Assembly: GCF_001544575.2 (NCBI RefSeq)
Contig: NZ_FCNY02000019.1
Coordinates: 62,001-126,000, forward strand
Length of the DNA: 64,000 nucleotides
From: Caballeronia cordobensis
GTDB taxonomy: Bacteria; Pseudomonadota; Gammaproteobacteria; Burkholderiales; Burkholderiaceae
Direction: 5' to 3'
Shown here: positions 54,012 to 63,454 of the stretch, one piece after another
Layout of the letters: every line of letters begins with the position of its first letter
How positions within the stretch are numbered: the first letter of the stretch is position 1
Notes under the pieces: model-generated
The model's database searches: none
What the model saw: the letters and a program-made list of their open reading frames with translations, nothing else
What the model was told of the DNA's origin: nothing
Position numbers and translations under genes: made by a program

Positions 54012-55516
54012 AGCATCACTCCCCGCGCGGCGGCGATATCTTCGACCGCGCCGCGAAACACGTCGGCGCGATGTGCGTAGTTTCTGAACATGTCGAGGCT
54101 CGCGCACGCGGGCGAGAGCAGCACGGCGTCGCCGGCTTCCGCGATGCGCGCGGCGGCGTTCGTCGCGGCTTCGAGCGTCGCGTGATCTTCGAGCGGCACG
54201 TTCGTCGCTGCGAGCGTCTCGCGAATGCGCGGCGCATCCCGGCCGATCAGCATCACCGCACGCGCCCAGCGCGCGACCGGCGCTTCGAGCGGCGAAAAGT
54301 CCTGGCCCTTGCCGTCGCCGCCAGCGATCAGCACGACGCGTTGCGCGAGGCCGTCGAGCGCGGCGACGGTTGCGCCGACGTTCGTGCCTTTGCTGTCATC
54401 GACATAATCGACGCCGTCGATCTGCGCGATCACTTCCACGCGATGCGGCTCGCCGCGATACTCGCGCAAGCCATGCAAGAGCGCCGCGAGCGGCAGATCG
54501 ATCGCGCGTGTGAGCGCGAGCGCGGCCAGCGCGTTCGCGGCGTTGTGCAGGCCGCGGATGCGCAGCGCGTCCGACGGCATCAGTCGCTTCGACACGACGG
54601 TCGGCGCGGATTCGTCCTTCTTGCGACGGCGCGACGGCGCTTCGTCCGACGCGTCCTGATCGATGCCCGCGGCCAGCCACGACATGCCGTTATCGCGCAA
54701 CAGACCGTAATCGCCGACGTGCAGCGGTTCATTCAGGCCGAACGTCACCACGCGGTCTTGCGCGACGTTCGCCGCGAGCTTCATCGTGCGGTTGTCGTCG
54801 CGGTTCAGCACGCGCGTCGTGCGCGGGCCGAAGATGCGGCCTTTCGCGGCGGCGTAGGCGTCGAGGCCGCCGTGCCAGTCGAGATGATCCTGCGTGATGT
54901 TGAGCACCGCGGCGGCATCGGGCGCGAAAGTGTGCGCGGTTTCGAGCTGGAAGCTCGACAGTTCGAGCACCCAGACATCGGGCAGCGCGGTTTGATCGAT
55001 GGCCTCGGTCAGCTTGTCGAGCATGGCCGGGCTGATGTTGCCCGCGACCGCCACCGTCTTGCCCGCGCGCTCGCACAGAAGCCCGGTGAGCGCGGTCGTC
55101 GTGGTCTTGCCGTTCGTGCCGGTGATCGCGATGACCTTCGGCGCGTAGCCGTTCGCGCCGAGCCCGGCGAGCGCCTGCGCGAACAGTTCGAGTTCGCCCC
55201 AGACGGGAATACCGCGCTCCTTCGCCGCGGCAATCAGCGGCGCGAGGTCGTCGGCGAGCGGAGACAGTCCCGGGCTGATCGCGACGAGTTCGATTCCGCC
55301 ATCGAGCAACGCCGGCGTGAATGCGCCGCCGACGAAGTCCGCATCGATCTTGTGAATGGCGAGTTCGGACAGATTCGGCGGCGCTTCGCGCGTGTCGGCG
55401 ATCCGCAGGCGGCAACCGTGCCTGGCGCACCAGCGCGCCATCGCCAGACCGGATTCACCCAGTCCCAGCACGAGCACCATCGGACTTTGCCGACCGACAA
55501 ACTTCTCGCCAAACAT
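54008..55516 (-). CDS. murD: UDP-N-acetylmuramoylalanine--D-glutamate ligase
   Basis: Adds D-Glu to UDP-MurNAc-L-Ala. 502 residues: N domain (MVLVLGLGESGLAMARWCARHG), ATP domain (GTNGKTTTTALTG), and C domain (HRVEVIAQIDGVDYVDDSKGTN). An insert of about 20 charged residues (DASDEAPSRRRKKDE), typical of this group, lengthens the protein beyond E. coli MurD (438). ATG 55516, 48 bp after mraY. Confidence 0.96.
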   Translation of the reverse strand: MFGEKFVGRQSPMVLVLGLGESGLAMARWCARHGCRLRIADTREAPPNLSELAIHKIDADFVGGAFTPALLDGGIELVAISPGLSPLADDLAPLIAAAKERGIPVWGELELFAQALAGLGANGYAPKVIAITGTNGKTTTTALTGLLCERAGKTVAVAGNISPAMLDKLTEAIDQTALPDVWVLELSSFQLETAHTFAPDAAAVLNITQDHLDWHGGLDAYAAAKGRIFGPRTTRVLNRDDNRTMKLAANVAQDRVVTFGLNEPLHVGDYGLLRDNGMSWLAAGIDQDASDEAPSRRRKKDESAPTVVSKRLMPSDALRIRGLHNAANALAALALTRAIDLPLAALLHGLREYRGEPHRVEVIAQIDGVDYVDDSKGTNVGATVAALDGLAQRVVLIAGGDGKGQDFSPLEAPVARWARAVMLIGRDAPRIRETLAATNVPLEDHATLEAATNAAARIAEAGDAVLLSPACASLDMFRNYAHRADVFRGAVEDIAAARGVML

Positions 55517-55564
55517 CGCTTTACCTTTCCCGAAAACCTGAAGAACCGCACGAATGCAAAAAGA

Positions 55565-56734
55565 TCAACGCAGCTTGAGCGTCGACAAACCGAAGAGGCA
55601 CAACATCAGCGTGATGATCCAGAAGCGCACGACCACTTGCGTCTCGGTCCAGCCCGACAATTCGTAGTGGTGATGCAGCGGCGCCATCTTGAAGAAGCGG
55701 CGGCCTTCGCCGTAACGGCGCTTCGTGAACTTGAACCAGAAGACCTGCAGCATCACCGAGAGCGTTTCCGCCACGAACACGCCGCCCATGATGAACAGCA
55801 CGACTTCCTGACGGACGATCACCGCGATCGTGCCGAGCGCGCCGCCGAGCGCGAGCGCGCCCACATCGCCCATGAAGACCTGCGCGGGGTGCGTGTTGTA
55901 CCAGAGAAACGCGAGTCCCGCGCCACCCATCGCGGAGCAAAAGATCAGCAGTTCGCCCGCGCCGGGAATGTGCGGGAACAGCAGATACTTCGAATAGACC
56001 GACGAACCCATGACATACGCGAACGCGCCGAGCGACGCGCCCACGAGCACCACGGGCATGATGACGAGACCGTCGAGACCGTCGGTGAGATTGACCGCGT
56101 TGCTCGACCCGACGATCACGAAGTACGTCATCGCGATGAAGCCCCACACGCCGAGCGGATACGTGATCGATTTGAGAAACGGCAGCATGAGGTCGGCGCG
56201 CGCGGGCAGGCCCATCGACAGACCGCTGCGCACCCACGCCATGAAGAGATCGAACACGCGCGCGTTGTTCGCTTCGGAGACGGAAAACGCGAGATACACC
56301 GCCGCGAAAATGCCGATGACCGACTGCCAGAAATACTTCTCGCGCGAGGACATGCCGCGCGGATCCTTGTGCACGACCTTGCGATAGTCGTCCACCCAGC
56401 CGATCACGCCATAGCCGAAGGTGACGAGCATCACGATCCACACGAAGCGGTTCGTGAGATCGGCCCACAGCAACGTGGACACCGCAATGCCGATGAGAAT
56501 CAGCACGCCGCCCATGGTGGGCGTGCCGGACTTGACGAGGTGCGTCTGCGGGCCGTCCTTGCGCACGGCCTGGCCGACCTTGAGCAAGGTCAGCTTGCGG
56601 ATGACCCACGGCCCGCAGACGAGGCCGATCAGCATCGCCGTTGCCGTTGCGCCGACCGCGCGAAACGTGATGTAGGTGAACACGCGCATGAAACTGGCGT
56701 CATTCTGGAGCCATTGCGCGAGTGCGAGTAGCAT
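55565..56734 (-). CDS. mraY: Phospho-MurNAc-pentapeptide translocase MraY
   Basis: Integral membrane enzyme that transfers phospho-MurNAc-pentapeptide to undecaprenyl phosphate, making lipid I. 389 residues and ten helices. Signatures: GTPTMGGVLILIG, GWVDDYRKV with the metal-binding aspartates, NLTDGLDGL, and the FMGDVGALALGGALG region; HHHYELSGW lies near the C-terminus. ATG 56734, 22 bp after murF. Confidence 0.97.
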   Translation of the reverse strand: MLLALAQWLQNDASFMRVFTYITFRAVGATATAMLIGLVCGPWVIRKLTLLKVGQAVRKDGPQTHLVKSGTPTMGGVLILIGIAVSTLLWADLTNRFVWIVMLVTFGYGVIGWVDDYRKVVHKDPRGMSSREKYFWQSVIGIFAAVYLAFSVSEANNARVFDLFMAWVRSGLSMGLPARADLMLPFLKSITYPLGVWGFIAMTYFVIVGSSNAVNLTDGLDGLVIMPVVLVGASLGAFAYVMGSSVYSKYLLFPHIPGAGELLIFCSAMGGAGLAFLWYNTHPAQVFMGDVGALALGGALGTIAVIVRQEVVLFIMGGVFVAETLSVMLQVFWFKFTKRRYGEGRRFFKMAPLHHHYELSGWTETQVVVRFWIITLMLCLFGLSTLKLR

Positions 56735-56756
56735 ACCGGTCCTTCTCTTCAGTGAA

Positions 56757-58187
56757 TCAATGAGCCGCGGGCGTGCTGCCCGCGGCGGGTTGTTGTGGGC
56801 TCGTCAAGGCGTCCACCACGCGCTCCATCTTCATGAAGCGCGAGCCTTTCGCGAGATACGTGGCTTTGTTGCCGTAGCCGGAACTTTGAAGCGCTGCGAC
56901 CATTTTGATGAAGTCATCAAAATGGTTCGCGGTCTGCTTCGATGCCTTCGCATTGAATGCGTTCACCGAATCGCGGCTTGCGTCGCCGAGCGCGAAGAGC
57001 GCTTCGATGCCGCGCTCGGCCGCATACGCGCCGACTTCGCGATGAAACGCCGGACCTTCCTCGCCGACTTCGCCCATGTCGCCCATCACGAGCACGCGCG
57101 GCGCGGGCTGCGAGGCGAGCACGTCGATAGCGGCGCGCATCGAATCGGGATTCGAGTTGTAGGTGTCGTCGATGACGGTCGCGCCCGCGAGCGCGCCGAG
57201 CACGGCGCGCTTCACTTGCAGGCGTCCCTTCACCGGCTGGAACGCTTCGAGACCGCGCCTGACCACGTCGAGCGACATGCCCGCCGCCAGCGCCGCCGAT
57301 GCCGCCGCGAGTGCGTTGCGCGCGTTGTGCTCGCCGAGCACGTTGAGCGCGACATCGGTCTCGCCCTGCGGCGTGCGCATCGTGACCGTCGTGCCCTTCA
57401 GCGTGCCGGTGACGGCGGCTTCCGAGGCGTCGTCGGTCAGTGCGAAGTCGACGATCGGGTTGCCCGTCGCGGCCGTGCGCCAGAAGACGGCGTATTGATC
57501 GTCCGCGGGAAACACGGCGGTGCCCGTTTCGCCCAGCGCATGAATGACCGACGCATGTTCGAGCGCAACGGCTTCGACCGTCGCCATGAATTCCTGATGC
57601 TCGCGCTGCGCGTTGTTGACCACGGCGACGTCCGGCGCGGCGATCTTGCCGAGCACTTCCGTCTCGCCCGGATGGTTCATGCCGAGCTCGACGACAGCGA
57701 GCTTGTGCGACGCGTTCAGACGGAACAGCGTGAGCGGCAAGCCGATGTCGTTGTTGAAGTTGCCCGCGGTCGCGAGCCGCGCGTCTTCGCCCACCGCGGC
57801 CGTGAAAATCGACGCGATCATCTCCTTGACCGTCGTCTTGCCGTTGCTGCCCGTTACGGCGACGAGCGGCATCGTGAAGCGCTCGCGCCAGCCGTGCGCC
57901 AGCGCACCGAGCGCGGCGCGCGTGTCCTTTACCTTGATGACAGGAAGAGGCCAGGCACCGGAGTTGCTCGGTTCGCGTGACACGAGCGCCGCAGCCGCGC
58001 CGCTCTTCGCAACCTGCTCAAGGAAGTCATGCGCATCGAAGCGATCGCCCTTCACCGCGACGAAAAGATCGCCGGCCTGAACGCCGCGGCTGTCCGTCAC
58101 GACGCGCTCGATCGCCACGTTTTCATCGCCCTTCAGGACGGCGCCGGGAATCAACGCGGCGGCTTCGCGAAGCGTGAACATCGTCAT
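56757..58187 (-). CDS. murF: UDP-MurNAc-tripeptide--D-Ala-D-Ala ligase
   Basis: Adds D-Ala-D-Ala from DdlB to complete the pentapeptide precursor. 476 residues. N-terminal domain VVTDSRGVQAGDLFVAVKG, ATP site VTGSNGKTTVKEM, and the DDTYNSNPDSMRAAID motif. ATG 58187 overlaps the murE stop (ATGA); a second ATG two codons later is also in frame. Confidence 0.96.
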   Translation of the reverse strand: MTMFTLREAAALIPGAVLKGDENVAIERVVTDSRGVQAGDLFVAVKGDRFDAHDFLEQVAKSGAAAALVSREPSNSGAWPLPVIKVKDTRAALGALAHGWRERFTMPLVAVTGSNGKTTVKEMIASIFTAAVGEDARLATAGNFNNDIGLPLTLFRLNASHKLAVVELGMNHPGETEVLGKIAAPDVAVVNNAQREHQEFMATVEAVALEHASVIHALGETGTAVFPADDQYAVFWRTAATGNPIVDFALTDDASEAAVTGTLKGTTVTMRTPQGETDVALNVLGEHNARNALAAASAALAAGMSLDVVRRGLEAFQPVKGRLQVKRAVLGALAGATVIDDTYNSNPDSMRAAIDVLASQPAPRVLVMGDMGEVGEEGPAFHREVGAYAAERGIEALFALGDASRDSVNAFNAKASKQTANHFDDFIKMVAALQSSGYGNKATYLAKGSRFMKMERVVDALTSPQQPAAGSTPAAH

Positions 58188-59728
58188 TCGCCGCCTCCGC
58201 GCTGTTGCGTGGCGCGCGCGGCAAGCGCGAGGCGCGCGTGATCCTGATCCGAGAACGCGCGCTTCTTGCCCATGATTTCCTGCGTGGCTTCGTGCCCTTT
58301 TCCGGCGAGCACGACGACATCCTCACGCGCGGCGCTTCGGATTGCTTGCAAAATCGCGCTCGCGCGGTCTTCGATGCGGCGCGCCTTCGCGGCGTCGCTC
58401 ATGCCGGCCGCGATCTGGTCGATGATGGATTGCGGCTCTTCGCTGCGCGGGTTGTCGCTCGTGATGACGACCTGGTCCGCGAGACGTTCGGCGATCGCGC
58501 CCATCAGCGGACGCTTGGTCGCGTCGCGGTCGCCACCGCATCCGAACATGCAGACGAGATCGCCGCCGCGCGCCTCGGCGATCGGGCGCAGCGCGGTGAG
58601 CGTCTTGTCGAGCGCATCGGGCGTGTGGGCGTAATCGATCACGACGAGCGGCTCGTCGCTCTGGATGCGCCCGCCCAGGCGCTCCATGCGGCCATTGACC
58701 GATTCGAGCTTGGCGATATGCCCGATCGCGGTACTGAACGGCACGCCGACTTCGAGCAGCACGGCGAGCACGGACAGCAGATTGCTCACGTTGAACGTGC
58801 CGAGCGTGCCGACTTCGACATCGGCTTCGCCCCAGTCGGACGACAGATGGAACGCGGTGCCGGTCGCCGTGGCGCGGACCTGGCTTGCGAGCAGCATGGC
58901 GTCGGCGCTCGGGGCGGCATCGGCGCGCATTTCGACGCCGTACGCAATCGTGCGCACCTTGCCGCGCAGCGATTCGATCAGCCGCTCGCCGGCCGCGTCG
59001 TCGCGATTGACGATCGCCGTTTTCAGCGACGGCCACGCGAAGAGGCGCGCCTTCGCCGCTTCGTACGCGTCGAACGTGCCGTGGTAGTCGAGATGATCCT
59101 GCGTGAGATTCGTGAAAATGGCGATGTCGAAATCGACGCCATTCACGCGCCCCTGATGCAGCGCGTGCGACGACACTTCCATCGCCACGCCTTCCGCGCC
59201 CTTGGCCTTCAGTTGCGCGAGATTGCGTTGAAGCTGCGCCGCGTCGGGCGTGGTGAAACCGCTATGCACGAGCTTGCCCGGCATGCCGATGCCGAGCGTG
59301 CCGACGATGGCGCACGGACGGCCGAGCGAGGTCAGCGCGGTCGCGATCCACTGGCTGCACGAGGTCTTGCCGTTCGTGCCCGTCACGCCGACCGTGAGCA
59401 TCGATGCCGTCGGCTCGCCGTACCATGCGGACGCGATCGGGCCGGCGAGTTCGTCGAGCGCCTTTACGGCGAGCGCCTTCGATGCATCCGGCTTGCCCGC
59501 GAAATGCTCCGGCTGATAGAGCGCCGCAGCCGCGCCCGCCGCAAGCGCGGCGTCGAGATACGGACGGTTGTCCGCACCCTCGACCGCATAGGCGAGGAAC
59601 ACGTCGCCGCTTTTGAGCGAGCGCGTGTCGGCGTGCAATTGCGCGTCGGGCTGCGCGTGCGCGCGCAGCCATTGAATGGCGTGTGATACGTCCTTTTGCA
59701 TCTTGCTCTGACGGGCTTGCGCGCTCAT
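58184..59728 (-). CDS. murE: UDP-MurNAc-L-Ala-D-Glu--meso-diaminopimelate ligase
   Basis: Adds meso-diaminopimelate to the stem peptide. 514 residues. ATP site GVTGTNGKTSCSQW, carbamylated-lysine region, and the DNPR motif in VVITSDNPRSEEP, which specifies meso-DAP rather than lysine. ATG 59728 overlaps the ftsI stop (ATGA). Meso-DAP specificity matches a Gram-negative wall. Confidence 0.96.
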   Translation of the reverse strand: MSAQARQSKMQKDVSHAIQWLRAHAQPDAQLHADTRSLKSGDVFLAYAVEGADNRPYLDAALAAGAAAALYQPEHFAGKPDASKALAVKALDELAGPIASAWYGEPTASMLTVGVTGTNGKTSCSQWIATALTSLGRPCAIVGTLGIGMPGKLVHSGFTTPDAAQLQRNLAQLKAKGAEGVAMEVSSHALHQGRVNGVDFDIAIFTNLTQDHLDYHGTFDAYEAAKARLFAWPSLKTAIVNRDDAAGERLIESLRGKVRTIAYGVEMRADAAPSADAMLLASQVRATATGTAFHLSSDWGEADVEVGTLGTFNVSNLLSVLAVLLEVGVPFSTAIGHIAKLESVNGRMERLGGRIQSDEPLVVIDYAHTPDALDKTLTALRPIAEARGGDLVCMFGCGGDRDATKRPLMGAIAERLADQVVITSDNPRSEEPQSIIDQIAAGMSDAAKARRIEDRASAILQAIRSAAREDVVVLAGKGHEATQEIMGKKRAFSDQDHARLALAARATQQRGGGE

Positions 59729-61581
59729 CGCACGACTCCCGGGTGCGTCTTCATATTGCTCGACACTGCGACTTTCTTCGCGGTGTTCGCGTTGTTTCTG
59801 TTCACCGGCGGCTGCGCGGCGGCTTGCGCGGCGGAGTTCGAATCGTCCGTCACGACCATCTGCTTGACCGGCATGTCGGGCGGCACGTTGAGCGCGCGCA
59901 GCGTGTCGCCGACGATGCCCGAAAACACCGGCCCCGACACCTGGCCGCCGAAGTGGCTGCCGACCGTCGGCTCGTCGACCGATACCGCCACGACGATGCG
60001 CGGATTCGGCATCGGCGCCATGCCGACGAACGAGGCGCGGTACTTCGAGTGGTCGTAGCCGCGCCCCGCGTGCTTGTACGCCGTGCCCGACTTGCCGCCG
60101 ACGCGATACCCCGGCACCGCCGCATCCGGCGACGTCCCGCCCTTAGCCGTCACGGTTTCGAGCATCGCGCGCACTTGACGCGCAGTGGTCGGCGAGAAAA
60201 CCTGCTGACCGACGACCGGCTGATCGCCCGGCGTGCGGAAAATGGACACCGGCATGACCTCGCCGTCGTGCGCGATCGCGGTATACGCGCGCGCAAGCTG
60301 GAACAGCGACGCGGACAGGCCGTAGCCGTACGACATCGTTGCCTGCTCGATGCGCCGCCAGCTCTTCCACGGCCGCAAACGCCCCGTTACCGCGCCCGGA
60401 AAGCCGACTTTCGGCGCCTGCCCGAGTCCGAGGCTCGTGTACATGTTCCACATTTCTTCGGCCCGCAATTGCATCGCAATTTTGGTCGCGCCGATATTGC
60501 TCGACTTCTGAATCACGCCGCCGACGGTGAGCGTGCCGAAGCCGGCGTCGTCCGTGATGCGCGCGCCGTCGAGCACGAATACGCCGCCGCCGGTTTCCAC
60601 GAGCGTGTTCGGCGTCACGCGATGCAGATCGAGCGCGAGCGAAACGGTGAACGGCTTCATGATCGAGCCGGGCTCGAAAGTGTCCGTGAGAATGCGGTTG
60701 CGCAACTGTTCGCCGGTCATGCGCGAACGGTCGTTCGGGTTGTACGTGGGATAGTTGACGAGCGCGAGCACCTCGCCCGTCTTCGTGTCGATCACGATCG
60801 CCGCGCCTGCCTTCGCCTTCGATTTCTCGACGGCGGCCTTCAGGTTCGTGTACGCGATGTACTGAATCTTGCTGTCGATCGAGAGTTCGACGTCCGTACC
60901 ATTGTGCGGCACGATTTGCTCGTCGACGTCCTCGACGATATTGCCCATGCGGTCCCTGATGACGCGACGCATGCCCGGCGTGCCAGCGAGGACATGCTGG
61001 TCGCCGAGCTCGACGCCTTCCTGTCCCTTGTCTTCAATATTAGTAAAGCCGATCAGGTGCGCGGTGATTTCGCCTTCCGGATAGAAACGCTTGTATTCGC
61101 CGCGCGAATAAATGCCGGGAATGTCGAGCGCGGCGACTTTCTGCGCCGTTTCGAGCGAGACCTGACGCTTCACGTAGACGAAGGTCTTGTCCATCGAGAG
61201 CTTGGCGCGGAGCTCTTTCTCCGGCATCTCGAGCAGCTTGGACAATTGCGCGAACTTCTCCGCGCCGAGATCGTTCGGCACGGCTTCGGGAATGGCCCAG
61301 ATGGCCTTCACCGGCAGGCTGGTCGCAAGCACGAGGCCGTTGCGGTCGCGAATCTGGCCGCGCGTGGCCGGCAGTTCGAGCGTGCGCTGATAGCGGCTTT
61401 CGCCCTGCTTCTTAAAGAAGGCGTTGCCCGGTCCCTGAATCCAGAATGCGCGTGCAGCGAGCGCGACGAACGCCATGAACAGCAGGAACACGACGAACTT
61501 CGAGCGCCACATCGGCAGGCGCACGGCGAGGAGCGGATTGGGCGTATGAGCGATGTCTTTCTGCTTCGCGGATTTTTTCAT
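59725..61581 (-). CDS. ftsI: Septal transpeptidase FtsI (PBP3)
   Basis: Class B penicillin-binding protein cross-linking septal peptidoglycan. 618 residues: short cytoplasmic tail, one helix (FVVFLLFMAFVALAARAFWI), pedestal domain, and transpeptidase domain with the three active-site motifs SxxK (GSIMK), SxN (SSN in KSSNIGA) and KSGT (GGKSGTAYK). A Ser/Ala/Asn-rich tail follows. ATG 61581 overlaps the ftsL stop (ATGA); the frame is open beyond it without support. Confidence 0.96.
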   Translation of the reverse strand: MKKSAKQKDIAHTPNPLLAVRLPMWRSKFVVFLLFMAFVALAARAFWIQGPGNAFFKKQGESRYQRTLELPATRGQIRDRNGLVLATSLPVKAIWAIPEAVPNDLGAEKFAQLSKLLEMPEKELRAKLSMDKTFVYVKRQVSLETAQKVAALDIPGIYSRGEYKRFYPEGEITAHLIGFTNIEDKGQEGVELGDQHVLAGTPGMRRVIRDRMGNIVEDVDEQIVPHNGTDVELSIDSKIQYIAYTNLKAAVEKSKAKAGAAIVIDTKTGEVLALVNYPTYNPNDRSRMTGEQLRNRILTDTFEPGSIMKPFTVSLALDLHRVTPNTLVETGGGVFVLDGARITDDAGFGTLTVGGVIQKSSNIGATKIAMQLRAEEMWNMYTSLGLGQAPKVGFPGAVTGRLRPWKSWRRIEQATMSYGYGLSASLFQLARAYTAIAHDGEVMPVSIFRTPGDQPVVGQQVFSPTTARQVRAMLETVTAKGGTSPDAAVPGYRVGGKSGTAYKHAGRGYDHSKYRASFVGMAPMPNPRIVVAVSVDEPTVGSHFGGQVSGPVFSGIVGDTLRALNVPPDMPVKQMVVTDDSNSAAQAAAQPPVNRNNANTAKKVAVSSNMKTHPGVVR

Positions 61582-61922
61582 CGCTTGGCTCCGCGTGCAG
61601 GCGGCGCCGACGCGGGCAGCGGCGGCGGCATGGGTGCGTCGGCGGCCTTGTTGGCGGCCGTGTCGTAGGTGAGATATTGCGTGCGGCCGGTCGTCACGGG
61701 CTGCATCTTCAGCGAGTTGGTGGCCAACTGCTCGATGCGCGAGGTCTTCGACAGCGCGCTCTGCTGGTACTGCAACTGCGCGTAATCCTGTTGAAGCTGG
61801 CGCTCCTGCGATTGCGCCCGCTGCAACTCGATAAAGATTTCCCGCTGCTGGTTGGTCGAACTGACGACCGACAGCGCGCACCCGAGCACGATGATCAGCA
61901 GGAAAATATTGAGGCGGTTCAT
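61578..61922 (-). CDS. ftsL: Cell division protein FtsL
   Basis: Small bitopic protein of the FtsQLB complex. 114 residues: one helix (MNRLNIFLLIIVLGCALSVV), a coiled coil rich in Gln/Glu (NQQREIFIELQRAQSQERQL), and a Pro/Ala-rich tail. ATG 61922 overlaps the rsmH stop (ATGA), and its stop overlaps ftsI. Confidence 0.93.
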   Translation of the reverse strand: MNRLNIFLLIIVLGCALSVVSSTNQQREIFIELQRAQSQERQLQQDYAQLQYQQSALSKTSRIEQLATNSLKMQPVTTGRTQYLTYDTAANKAADAPMPPPLPASAPPARGAKR

Positions 61923-62872
61923 GGCGCGATCCGCTCCGCGATACGCATCACCGCGGATCGGGCGCGCGGGTTGGCGGCCACTTCGGCTTCACTCGGAAAC
62001 ACGCGACCGACCACGCGCAGCGGCGGGCTGGGCAGGTCGACCGCGCGGATCGGCAAGCGACGGTCCACCGCCGGCGCGCTCGCGTGCGCCTGCATGAACC
62101 GCTTGACGATCCGGTCTTCGAGTGAATGAAAGCTGATCACGACCAGCCGCCCCCCTTGCTCCAACAATGCCAATGCCGACTCGAGTACTACTTGCAGCTC
62201 CGCAAGCTCTTGATTGACGTGAATCCGTATAGCCTGAAAGGTGCGAGTTGCCGGGTCCTTGCCCTTTTCACGGGTTTTGACGACGTTACCCACGATTTCG
62301 GCAAGCTCGCGCGTGCTGTCGAGAGGCCCAAGACGGTCGGACTCTGCCCTGCGAGCAACAAGCGCCTTTGCAATCTGAAAAGCAAACCGTTCTTCCCCAT
62401 AATCTCTGATGACCTCCGTCAGTTCCTGCACCGTGGCTCGCGCGAGCCACTCTGCTGCCGACTCGCCGCGAGTCGGGTCCATCCTCATGTCGAGCGGACC
62501 TTGCGCGCGGAAGCTGAAGCCGCGCTCCGGGTCGTCCACTTGCGGCGACGACACGCCAAGGTCGAGCAATACGCCCGACACCCGCCCTACCCCACGCTCG
62601 CTCGCCGCATCGCGCAACGCCGCGAAGCTGTCATGCACGATCGAAAAGCGCGAGTCCTGAATCTGTTGCGCCGTGGCGATGGCAAGAGGATCCTTGTCGA
62701 AGGCGATGAGTTGCCCCGCATCCCCCAAGCGCTGCAATATCGCCCGGCTATGACCGCCGCGCCCGAACGTGCCGTCTATATAGACGCCGTCCGTGCGCGT
62801 GATCAGTCCATCCACCGCTTCCTGCAGCAGCACCGTGCGATGCTGCAGTTCGTTTCCCGACGAATTCGCCAT
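61919..62872 (-). CDS. rsmH: 16S rRNA m4C1402 methyltransferase RsmH
   Basis: SAM-dependent N4-methylation of C1402 in 16S rRNA. 317 residues. SAM site DGTFGRGGHSRAIL, LLDLGVSSPQVDDPERGFSFR, and the C-terminal VISFHSLEDRIVKRFM. ATG 62872, 16 bp after mraZ. The old name is mraW. Confidence 0.96.
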   Translation of the reverse strand: MANSSGNELQHRTVLLQEAVDGLITRTDGVYIDGTFGRGGHSRAILQRLGDAGQLIAFDKDPLAIATAQQIQDSRFSIVHDSFAALRDAASERGVGRVSGVLLDLGVSSPQVDDPERGFSFRAQGPLDMRMDPTRGESAAEWLARATVQELTEVIRDYGEERFAFQIAKALVARRAESDRLGPLDSTRELAEIVGNVVKTREKGKDPATRTFQAIRIHVNQELAELQVVLESALALLEQGGRLVVISFHSLEDRIVKRFMQAHASAPAVDRRLPIRAVDLPSPPLRVVGRVFPSEAEVAANPRARSAVMRIAERIAP

Positions 62873-62888
62873 GCTCTTCAGCGCCGCG

Positions 62889-63317
62889 TCAGAAAGTGAA
62901 GTTCTTCAGCGCTTCGGGCATGCCCTGCGCCATCGCCGCGGCTTCCTTCGCCGCGTACGTCTGCGAATCCCACAACTCGAAATGCGCGCCCATGCCGAGC
63001 AGCGTCACGTCTTTTTCCAGCGACGCGGCTGCGCGCAGTTCGGGCGAAACCAGTACGCGCCCGGCGCTGTCGAGGTCGAGATCCATTGCATTGCCGAGAA
63101 AGATGCGCCGCCACCACATGGCGTCCATAGGAAGCGCCGCAACCTTGGCGCGAAAGACTTCCCACTCTGGGCGGGGAAACAGCAACAGGCATCCATCCGG
63201 GCTCTTCGTGAGCGTCACCCGGCCTTCCGCCTGCCCTTGCAGCGCCTCCCGATAGCGCGACGGAATCGACATCCGTCCTTTCGCATCGAGCGTCAGCGCC
63301 GACGCCCCTTGGAACAC
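62889..63317 (-). CDS. mraZ: Transcriptional regulator MraZ
   Basis: Ring-forming AbrB-fold DNA-binding repressor of the dcw operon. 142 residues with two repeats of the MraZ/SpoVT-AbrB fold (LTLDAKGRMSIPSRYREAL in the first; MDLDLDSAGRVLVSPELRAAA in the second). The start is GTG 63317 with GGGAGGG upstream; the in-frame ATG at 63407 lies in the operator region and is rejected. Its own predicted binding repeats lie just upstream (63391-63430). Confidence 0.94.
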   Translation of the reverse strand: MFQGASALTLDAKGRMSIPSRYREALQGQAEGRVTLTKSPDGCLLLFPRPEWEVFRAKVAALPMDAMWWRRIFLGNAMDLDLDSAGRVLVSPELRAAASLEKDVTLLGMGAHFELWDSQTYAAKEAAAMAQGMPEALKNFTF

Positions 63318-63390
63318 TTGTGCCCTCCCCGTTCCAGACGCCCACCATGACGCCTGCCCCCACTCCGTTTTGATCGAAAATGGCCTGTGA

Positions 63391-63430
63391 ATCACACAAA
63401 AGACCACTTTCTCACACTGTCTCCCACTTT
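63391..63430 (-). promoter_or_regulatory. Predicted MraZ-binding repeats
   Basis: On the minus strand four blocks repeat every 10 bp around GTGGG/GTGTG (AAAGTGGGAG, ACAGTGTGAG, AAAGTGGTCT, TTTGTGTGAT). MraZ is known to bind TGGGN direct repeats with 10-bp spacing upstream of mraZ. The array begins at the -10 and covers the probable transcription start. Confidence 0.7.
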
Positions 63431-63454
63431 AGAGGAACGCATTTCCTCGGTCAA
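63426..63454 (-). promoter_or_regulatory. Promoter of mraZ / the dcw cluster
   Basis: On the minus strand: -35 TTGACC (63449-63454, 5 of 6), 17-bp spacer, -10 TAAAGT (63426-63431, 4 of 6). The spacer holds a perfect 6-bp inverted repeat, GAGGAA-ATGCG-TTCCTC (63432-63448). The -10 is shared with the first MraZ-like repeat. Confidence 0.65.

Noticed and set aside
54071..56731. An 886-codon plus-strand open frame opposite murD and mraY
   Set aside because: Shadow of two certain genes. Its composition (Arg, His, Asp, Glu) is that of reverse-complement GC-rich coding sequence.
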